Shown here piece after piece: positions 45,960-64,000 of a stretch of DNA of 64,000 nt. Position 1 is the stretch's first letter. The number at the start of each line of letters is the position of its first letter. The notes beneath the pieces are model-generated. The model worked only from the letters and a program-made list of their open reading frames with translations. It was not told the DNA's origin and ran no database searches. The DNA is taken from contig OY759263.1 in the NCBI GenBank assembly GCA_963662155.1, positions 26,238,548 through 26,302,547 on the forward strand. Direction: 5' to 3'. Both the position numbers and the translations under genes were made by a program. Origin of the DNA: Lamellibrachia columna (lineage: Eukaryota; Annelida; Polychaeta; Sabellida; Siboglinidae).

Positions 45960-46632
45960 CTTTCCTCTCGCCAATCACATGACAAAGTTATGAAATTTCA
46001 CCAAGGGTAGGCACCGAATGTCCAAAAATCGTGTCAGATTAGCCATGCCAATTCCCAGCATCCGGGTCTCCTGTTGTTTTACATCCTGTATTGTCGGCTG
46101 CTTCCGTTCTTTTCCATGACTTACAGCAGCAGATTGGATGATGGTAAGTTTCTTTTTATGGTCTTCTGTTTTTAATTAAAACAGCACCTAAATTAAAGTT
46201 AGATACATCGATTAGACAACATAGGTGTATTTCTATCGTAAGTTTAGCAGACAAGACAATATAATTCTCCATTTTTGATGTTAGGCATTTTCTAGAGGTC
46301 TTAATTAGTCAGTATACGAAATATTTTCCTGCTACGTGAATGTGCCGGGTTGTTTTTGGGCACTGCAAATTTGTGAAATTTCATTCGATTTTGATTCTTG
46401 AAGTTGGACAGCGAGATCGATTTAACCAAAATCATGACTTATTTACATTTCTGTGAAATGAACTCATTACAAAGCCAATGCAATCTGGTTGATATTTGTT
46501 TTGCAAAATAAAATTTTATTATTGATTATGAGTAATATAATAATGTACATGTTACTAATATATATATATATATATATATTAGTAACATATTATTTAATAA
46601 AAAAATATTTTATAGGCTGAGATGTAGGTTGC

Positions 46633-46686
<54 letters not shown>

Positions 46687-46940
46687 CATAGGACTGTTTT
46701 TTTATTCCAGGATATAAGAGACAGTTAACTGCGAATATTGCTCCATTCAGCATACAGTGCACTGTGAATACTGACACACTTTATCAGCATGGATTTATGA
46801 GACGGCTAACTCAGCAACAGTGAACAATCATATGCACTTGGCTCCCAGAGGGAATAATGTAGAATCTTGCAGCAGTCATCCATTCGACATGAGAAATGTT
46901 GGGCTCAACAGTGAAATAAGAAACATTACTTCATGTTGAA
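45960..46940. other. Intergenic, no gene seen
   Basis: It contains an ATG followed directly by GTAAGT at about 46140, but no downstream exon could be linked. AT dinucleotide tracts lie at 46556-46580 and 46637-46684. Confidence 0.4.
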
Positions 46941-46944
46941 TAAT

Positions 46945-49230
46945 CAGGGATGGGTTCAAGTACTTGTGTACTTAAGTACAGCAAATACTGTACTTTGTCT
47001 TGTACTTGTCATTTTGCTGAGTGCAGTACATGGACTTGTACATGACCATCAAAGTACTTGGACTTGGCAAATACTTTCCCAAATACTTTTTATGTTTTCA
47101 TTAAATATTTGGCTCTATCATACTCATACTCGATGTACTCAAATTTTACGAGTACATTACAATATATGCTGTGAAAATTAATTTATTTGTAGTTAACAAA
47201 ATTAAACTTTCCTTAAGTATTTGAATGTTCAACTATTGTTTTTAAATGCTTTGTTATTTCTGATTGATTACCCCCCCTCCATCCCTAGTACCTACACATA
47301 GTACACCCCATTCATCAGTTAACCCACCGGTTAGCTATTAAATGCCTTTGATGCAGTCGGGAGACCATGCCACTTGGCACTGGCTGACAGTGCTAACCAT
47401 TAAGAACTGCCAGCTCAATCTTCCTCTGTACTATATAATTTATAGTCTGTAGGAGTAAGGTGACTCAAGTCAGACTGTCTCCTACACCAGTATAATCTGG
47501 TGCCAGCAGTCTGGCTAAAAAGCACAAAAGGGATTTTGAGCTTATTGTATTGGTATGTGCTAACCCTCTCAACAACCAGTAGTCTAAGATCAGAAAATAT
47601 AAATTTCAAACTTCTAATATAAACAAATTGCAACACTGCTTTTGTGCACCAAAAGTAGACCAACTGAACTGATGCATAAGCATGTAAATTGGTCTCATGT
47701 GGTCTTTATTCAAAACAAGGAAAAAAAAATTATTCAAATTGCCACACATCCCCTTTGTTCCAATTTGGACAAATCTTTTCACCTCTACCCCTTCAAAGGA
47801 TGTACATGTTTACGGGGGGTGGGGGGACGGGAGGGGATAATGCTTAGTCACTGGTAGACTAACTAAAAAGATATTGGTTTAATGGGTATTATTATATAAA
47901 AGCATGTGGTTTATTAATTATTATTGTTAACTGCCTTTAAGAAGGGACTCCAAGCAAAAACTTATTTTATGCGTTATACCATGTCTGTATGTTTGTAAAA
48001 TGGAGATGTTTGTAAAACGTAACCATTTGTTTGTAGGGGTAGGCATTCATTTGTCTTCAAGTGTAAATAATATATTATATATATATATTGTGGTAAACCA
48101 TAATTATATTGTATGGATCTATGGAGAACTTCCCTACTGTACAAAGTATGTTACAACTATTGGAAATATTTTCCTAAAAGAAAAAATGCAACAAAATATG
48201 TGACAGTGATTAATTTAAGTTGATTCTTATAAATTAATTGATTAGACCATATCCACTGTCCAAACATATGGTCCAGAGTCCTGAGACTATGTAGGTAACA
48301 TTTGAGGACTCCAGATCTGGAGGACTCCTGACTGACCCTTGATTCCAATTGCTAACAATGACAGTACAGTACAGTAACAATGAACTCAGTGTGGAATCAG
48401 TGAAGCCATGAGACATGCAGCATGTCTCAAGAAGCCATGAGACATGCTAACCTGGGTCTGAGAGAGCAGGGACTGAAGGAGCAGATATAAGAGAAATGCT
48501 AAACAAAGAAACGTAGCCAGTGTGTTGTCAGGTAATAAATCCTCCTGCTGGTTGCTTTGTTTTACTTGAAGCGGATGTCATTGTTGATGAAATAAAGAAG
48601 CTTTTTACAGTTTTCCTCATAAAAAATCTGATCAACTGCCATTGCATATTCACATGTTGCCGAGTTATATAAATTAGATTAATTTATAATTTTTAGTTTA
48701 AAATACATCATTATTTAATATTTATAAAATATGTACTCATACTCAGCTTTTAGCAATGTACTCATACTCAGCTTTTAGCAATGTACTCATACTCATACTC
48801 ATGAAAATGTACTCGTCCCAAGGTCTGAAAAGGGAGGAACAGCATAAGGTCTTACATGCAAATAAATACCTGGCACTGTAGACATGCAAGCAAATAAATA
48901 CCTGGCTCTGTAGACATGCAAGCAAATAAATACCTGGCTCTGTAGACATGCAAGCAAATAAATACCTGGCTCTGTAGACATGCAAGCATATGCATAATAC
49001 TGCTGCTTTTGTGTTTTCAATGCTTTGACCTTCACCATTATGAAACATAGATGTAGCATTCGATGTACTTGACTGTACTTGACTAAAATTTTCAAGTACT
49101 TTGTACGTGTACTTGAATTTTTCACAGAGTACTTGTACTTGCCTACATTTTTTTAGACTTGGACTTGGCAAAATTGAAAGTACTTGTACTTGTACTTAAG
49201 TGCATTGCCCATGTACTTGACCCATCCCTG
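46945..49230. mobile_element. Nonautonomous hAT-like DNA transposon 2
   Basis: It starts CAGGGATGGGTTCAAGTACTTG and ends with the complement CATGTACTTGACCCATCCCTG; CAGGGATGGG is a typical hAT terminus. Both ends are full of AGTACTTG subterminal motifs. The flanks give no convincing 8-bp duplication. An internal block (47440-47510) is the reverse complement of a block in hAT-like element 1 (13310-13360), so the two are related. No transposase frame was found. Confidence 0.65.
48846..48990. repeat. 32-bp tandem repeat, about 4.5 copies
   Basis: Unit 'catgcaagcaaataaatacc' plus 'tggctctgtaga', inside hAT-like element 2. Confidence 0.9.
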
Positions 49231-49239
49231 GACATTATT

Positions 49240-50750
49240 TTATGAAGCAGTGACTGAAATTTAAATACTGCTGTATTGAACCTGCAGTGTACTGTACATG
49301 CAGGACAATCTAAGAACATATAATACATTGTGTTATATTTAAATGCAATGATATTTTTTAAATACATTTCTTCAGTAATTATTTCACCAGTTACCATGCA
49401 AGAATATTTTTGTGTTCTTTATATATTATAATATTATTTGGCAGTGAAATAAAGCCAAGGTTCTACCAAATAATGTACAAATATCTTCATAATCATGTAA
49501 GTTATGGCTTTTTATTGAAATGTGTTCGTCTCTCTATAATTAGCCAGTGTTGATTATTAATTGAGTTACTATTCGTTATAAATGACTGATGTCTATTTAT
49601 GACCCTACTTAATGTGTTTCGAAACATTGAACAAATTATGCGTATATCTTCATTTTCAGCATTTCAATTTTCACTTCACTAAATGTTTGAAGAAGCATTA
49701 CGTAATTTAATAGTTCGTCTGATGATTTCACACACAAAAACAGCATACAAAAGTTGAATGCTGCAATGGATACTAGGCATAGGTTTGGTTTTTCGCTAAA
49801 TTAATTTGAAACGAGACTAGCAAAAACATCGAAATGAGGTCCTCCTTTAACTTGAAGGCACAGGCCATAATATTGACCTCTCGGTGTCGTCCGGAAAGTT
49901 GCACCCGAGTAGCCCCGAAAAACACCCCAGAGCATAAAGGCGTTCTTTCGCTACGGCGCGCGCTTACGTAAATGTCCCCGCGCGCGCACACACGCACACA
50001 CGCACTCATAATTATTTAAATAATGGGTCATTTCCACGCTAACGGGGTCCTGTACATGTCCAAACATTTGAATAAACTGACCAGAACTACCTTGATTCTG
50101 TATCTTATGGAATACACTCCAGACATAGCTGAGGCTAATTTTGTTAGTAAGAAAGTGACTTGAAATTCTATTCCTAGACATGAACGTTCTTTTTGGTTTT
50201 GTTCAACCTCATTGGTGCCACTGTCCCATAACTTGTTTGATACAATTATATACTGTATTTGTCTGTATTTTATACGATAACGACTGTGGGGTTGCCACAT
50301 TTTAATTTTACAGTTGTTTACTTAACATAATGTCCTATGTCATGATTAACAATATAATACCAGTTTATTTGACCGTACGAGATTTTGCTTACTCCGCGGG
50401 AGGCGGGCTCCTGATTTGATTTGGTGCGCCCCACTGATATCTGGTGCAGGAATCCTGGACATTTGGCCAATTGCCATTTGAACATCTCATTACACTCAGT
50501 TTCATAGCCTTGGGAAAAGAAGCCACTCTCAGCTCTGGCGAAGCCTTACAGTAAGGGAGAGAGGTGTATATTAGCACAGCGTGGTTATTGTTCATGGGAA
50601 GCTTAAAGGAGCCACTTTTTGAAATTAAAATAAGAGAAGCCACTCTCACCCAGATGTACAACACGCAATAATGTACCTTGTTATAACTTTACATGTATAA
50701 TGCATGAAAAGAAAAAAGAAATAAAAAAAATTAAGCCACGCTTACCATAA
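49240..50750. other. Intergenic, no gene seen
   Basis: Short minus-strand frames only. A CpG-rich stretch with a (CA/CG)n tract lies at 49940-50005. Confidence 0.4.
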
Positions 50751-50764
50751 AAATTCTATGTTGG

Positions 50765-50882
50765 TCAAATGTCCCCCCATGTACTCGTTGGCCAGATGTC
50801 CATTGGCCATGTGTCCAATGGCCAATTGTCCATTGGCCAAACGTCCGTTGGCCAAGTAGACATTGGCCAAATGTCCGGATAC
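50765..50882. repeat. 15-bp degenerate tandem repeat
   Basis: Units of the type 'cattggccaaatgtc', about eight copies with substitutions. Confidence 0.8.
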
Positions 50883-50889
50883 CCTGGTG

Positions 50890-51680
50890 CAGAGATCAGT
50901 GGTTAGCCATTGGACACGCTGGTTTTAGTTAATAGTGCCAAGAAGATCGTTTTTTGTGGTGTGTTTGTTCTGAAAGATCTGTTCCCCCCATGACTGAGAT
51001 CACGAGTCAACCACAAGAGACCCTGCAGGGCCATGTCCTGCTTAGTACGAATTACTGCTTAGTACCGGTTCTTAGAATAATTTTGTGTATACACTGTATT
51101 TTTATATACACTGTACTGTAATACATTATTACAGTGGCCTATATTAAGAACTCATAAGATTGCATTGCTCGATATATCATGTACTGCCTTATAATTCTTG
51201 ATTGGACCACCGTTAATATTAGGAAACGAAAAGCAAATAAATAGTTCATGTACCCAACATCAGCATTAGTCACCATAACCAAGTTACCCTCCTGGCTGGC
51301 TGGCTCCATGTATGTGGCCTCAGAGGCCATATATGGCAGTAAATGCAAGGTTACTGTGCTGTCTACACAGTAGTATATTTACAGCTACATAAATGTATAA
51401 AGCTTTTTAGCATATCTGAGTCACCGACATGGAGGCCAATAAGAGTAACAAAGGTGGAAATATATTGTGCTATAGTGCCCCCCCCCCTTGCTCCCCACCC
51501 CCTTTGCCCCTCCCCCTTTGCGAGATCCTAGGTACGGGGGGGCATTGGTAACTTGACAAGGCACACAATTACTCTACGTTTTCATATGGGAACCAATTTT
51601 TAATCTATATTTTGTTTGTATTGAACACTGTTGTGGGGTAATGCAGAGTTTCTAAAAAGGGTTTTTAATTTTGTATGTTC
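50890..51680. other. Intergenic, no gene seen
   Basis: Includes a C-rich tract at 51478-51520. No coding signal. Confidence 0.4.
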
Positions 51681-51682
51681 CC

Positions 51683-52860
51683 GTTATGGACGTTACCCTC
51701 TTCTTAAATGGCAACTAAACGTTATGGACGTTACCCTCTTCTTAAATGGCAACTAAACGTTATGGACGTTACCCTCTTCTTAAATGGCAACTAAACGTTA
51801 TGGACGTTACCCTCTTCTTAAATGGCAACTAAACGTTATGGACGTTACCCTCTTCTTAAATGGCAACTAAACGTTATGGACGTTACCCTCTTCTTAAATG
51901 GCAACTAAACGTTATGGACGTTACCCTCTTCTTAAATGGCAACTAAACGTTATGGACGTTACCCTCTTCTTAAATGGCAACTAAACGTTATGGACGTTAC
52001 CCTCTTCTTAAATGGCAACTAAACGTTATGGACGTTACCCTCTTCTTAAATGGCAACTAAACGTTATGGACGTTACCCTCTTCTTAAATGGCAACTAAAC
52101 GTTATGGACGTTACCCTCTTCTTAAATGGCAACTAAACGTTATGGACGTTACCCTCTTCTTAAATGGCAACTAAACGTTATGGACGTTACCCTCTTCTTA
52201 AATGGCAACTAAACGTTATGGACGTTACCCTCTTCTTAAATGGCAACTAAACGTTATGGACGTTACCCTCTTCTTAAATGGCAACTAAACGTTATGGACG
52301 TTACCCTCTTCTTAAATGGCAACTAAACGTTATGGACGTTACCCTCTTCTTAAATGGCAACTAAACGTTATGGACGTTACCCTCTTCTTAAATGGCAACT
52401 AAACGTTATGGACGTTACCCTCTTCTTAAATGGCAACTAAACGTTATGGACGTTACCCTCTTCTTAAATGGCAACTAAACGTTATGGACGTTACCCTCTT
52501 CTTAAATGGCAACTAAACGTTATGGACGTTACCCTCTTCTTAAATGGCAACTAAACGTTATGGACGTTACCCTCTTCTTAAATGGCAACTAAACGTTATG
52601 GACGTTACCCTCTTCTTAAATGGCAACTAAACGTTATGGACGTTACCCTCTTCTTAAATGGCAACTAAACGTTATGGACGTTACCCTCTTCTTAAATGGC
52701 AACTAAACGTTATGGACGTTACCCTCTTCTTAAATGGCAACTAAACGTTATGGACGTTACCCTCTTCTTAAATGGCAACTAAACGTTATGGACGTTACCC
52801 TCTTCTTAAATGGCAACTAAACGTTATGGACGTTACCCTCTTCTTAAATGACAACTAAAC
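51683..52860. repeat. 38-bp satellite, 31 copies
   Basis: Unit 'gttatggacgttaccctctt' plus 'cttaaatggcaactaaac'. The length is exactly 31 x 38 = 1,178 bp, and by eye the only difference is one G-to-A in the last copy (gacaact for ggcaact). Direct copies have no spacers. Stops occur in frames, so it does not code. Confidence 0.97.
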
Positions 52861-52954
52861 GCAGATTTGTCGACTACAGCTTCTATGTGAAGGGAAACGT
52901 ACGTTATCGTTCTACGCCATTGAGACTAGAGCAAACTGTACAAGGAGATCTCAA

Positions 52955-53150
52955 GTAGTTATACTCCAAACAGCCCAATATTGAGCTAACGCAGGAGTTT
53001 GGACCAACGGCTTTTAGTGTCTCTTCCGAAAGACACAGGCAAAGTGGGGGTGAACGAAATTGCCCAAGCTTCGAAACGGCGGAAGTGGAATCGAACCACC
53101 GTCCTCTCGATCGACAGGCGGGTGCTCTAACCATTAGACCACCGCTCCCC
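52955..53150 (-). repeat. tRNA-derived SINE with tRNA-Asp-like head
   Basis: The minus strand starts GGAGCGGTGGTCTAATGGTT (box A region) and has box B GGTTCGATTCC (53087-53097, perfect). The centre CCGCCTGTC..CG.GAG resembles tRNA-Asp. The acceptor arm does not close, so it is not a tRNA gene. The body shares 'ttcgaagctt...caattt.gttcaccccc' with the SINEs at 34.5 and 39.8 kb, but its 3' part ('gtctttcggaagagacacta') is different. Confidence 0.75.
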
Positions 53151-53159
53151 CAAGATGAA

Positions 53160-53820
53160 CATTTACGCACCATCTACTTTATGTTTCAAACTTAATGTTA
53201 CACATTTGTACCAAATTATAGCGAGGAAACGGCCAATTCCAGAGATATCGAGTTGCTGTGTCAACAAGGCGGCTTCCTCTCTTCTGTTCCACACAGAAGG
53301 GTTTCCTGCGTCACCCTTGACTTCTAAGTGTCGAAGTTCGGCTGTTGCCCCCTTTGGTGACACCCGATCTGTATCAACCCGTACACTGCGTCGTCGGCCT
53401 CCAAAGGGGTGAGACGTTGTACATCAACCATTAGTTCAGTTTTATTTTCGTGTCATTGTAGTATCTTCCAATGTCCATTCAAACTATTAGCTTTTTGTGC
53501 AACCTTCCAGACGTTGCGTTTTCTTCCTGAACGCGCCCAAGTAAATGTTTATGACGTTCCCATACCTCACTCCCGGTCCGTGGGAATGGGCTGGTCCCAG
53601 TTTTATGACGCAGTTGGCGGGATGGCCACTATCGTCACGGGGGTTCAACCGGGTCCTTCCGCCGGATAACGGGGCCGCTGTTCGCTGGGTGCTGAATAAC
53701 TCTTCGGTCAACTCCTCCGCAGTGATTAATAGAACATCGGACATCCTCAACGGGTGACGCTCTTGTGTGAATCTGTAGTGTGAACTGAAAGGAGCATCTG
53801 GTGGACTCGCTGCCTGCCTG
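53160..53820 (+). promoter_or_regulatory. Upstream region of the Kunitz-antistasin gene
   Basis: CpG-richer than the satellite side. No clear TATA box or transcription start was found. Frames of 60-110 codons on both strands show no recognised domain. Confidence 0.25.
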
Positions 53821-53831
53821 AACAAGGAACC

Positions 53832-64000
<10,169 letters not shown>

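Noticed and set aside
46130..46150. ATG-GTAAGT as first exon of another gene
   Set aside because: No downstream phase-0 exon with recognisable coding sequence before the inhibitor gene, which has its own signal-peptide exon.
51683..52860. CRISPR-like array
   Set aside because: Units are contiguous with no unique spacers and the genome is eukaryotic. It is a satellite.
53078..53150. tRNA-Asp-like gene on the minus strand
   Set aside because: Boxes A and B are good but the acceptor stem does not pair and SINE body sequence follows without a terminator, so it is a retroposon head.
53163..53363. 66-codon minus-strand frame with GDAGNPSVWNRREEAALLTQQ-like text
   Set aside because: It looks protein-like and felt familiar, but I cannot name a family, and there is no splice context. 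Left unannotated pending a database search.

Overview
This is nuclear DNA from an animal (metazoan), not a microbe. Every recognisable gene is split by GT-AG introns in which the reading frame is kept. Coding exons are GC- and CpG-richer than the AT-rich surroundings. The rest is micro- and minisatellites, tRNA-derived SINEs, decayed non-LTR retrotransposons and hAT-like elements. The gene set (selenocysteine GPX4, intron-bearing Hsc70, the ciliary gene IQCB1, a Kunitz/antistasin protein) fits an invertebrate bilaterian or basal metazoan such as a lophotrochozoan or cephalochordate. The species cannot be fixed from sequence alone.

Layout. 1-9.5 kb is repeat-rich: decayed LINE pieces (a reverse-transcriptase end on the minus strand, an ORF1/RT remnant and an endonuclease fragment on the plus strand), microsatellites, a near-perfect palindrome of about 0.88 kb that duplicates a candidate terminal exon on both strands, and a broken THAP-domain sequence. 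10.1-17.3 kb (+) holds a complete GPX4-type glutathione peroxidase, with an in-frame TGA for selenocysteine and a SECIS-like hairpin in the 3' UTR; its first intron holds an hAT-like element. 18-20.9 kb has no recognisable gene. 20.9-25.7 kb (+) is a cytosolic Hsp70/Hsc70 gene with heat-shock elements, a TATA box, a noncoding first exon and four coding exons (649 aa, ending EEVD). 27.2-45.2 kb (+) is a full 13-exon IQCB1/nephrocystin-5 gene (585 aa); its introns hold CR1-like LINE copies, SINEs, terminal-inverted-repeat elements and several tandem arrays. 45.2-53.8 kb is gene-poor, with a 2.3-kb hAT-like element, 31 copies of a 38-bp satellite and a SINE. 53.8-64 kb (+, running off the window) is a secreted protease-inhibitor gene: split signal peptide, a Kunitz domain split over two exons, then one giant exon with at least 30 antistasin-type six-cysteine repeats, the last 15 forming a near-identical 105-bp array.

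The four genes are not functionally linked: lipid-peroxide defence, protein folding, cilium assembly and extracellular protease inhibition. The most unusual points are (i) 19 tandem copies of a sequence that includes the exon-2 end and 5' splice site of the inhibitor gene; (ii) the homogenised antistasin array; (iii) the palindrome carrying the same coding tail on both strands; and (iv) a GPX4 start codon immediately followed by an intron, with a possible mitochondrial leader just downstream.
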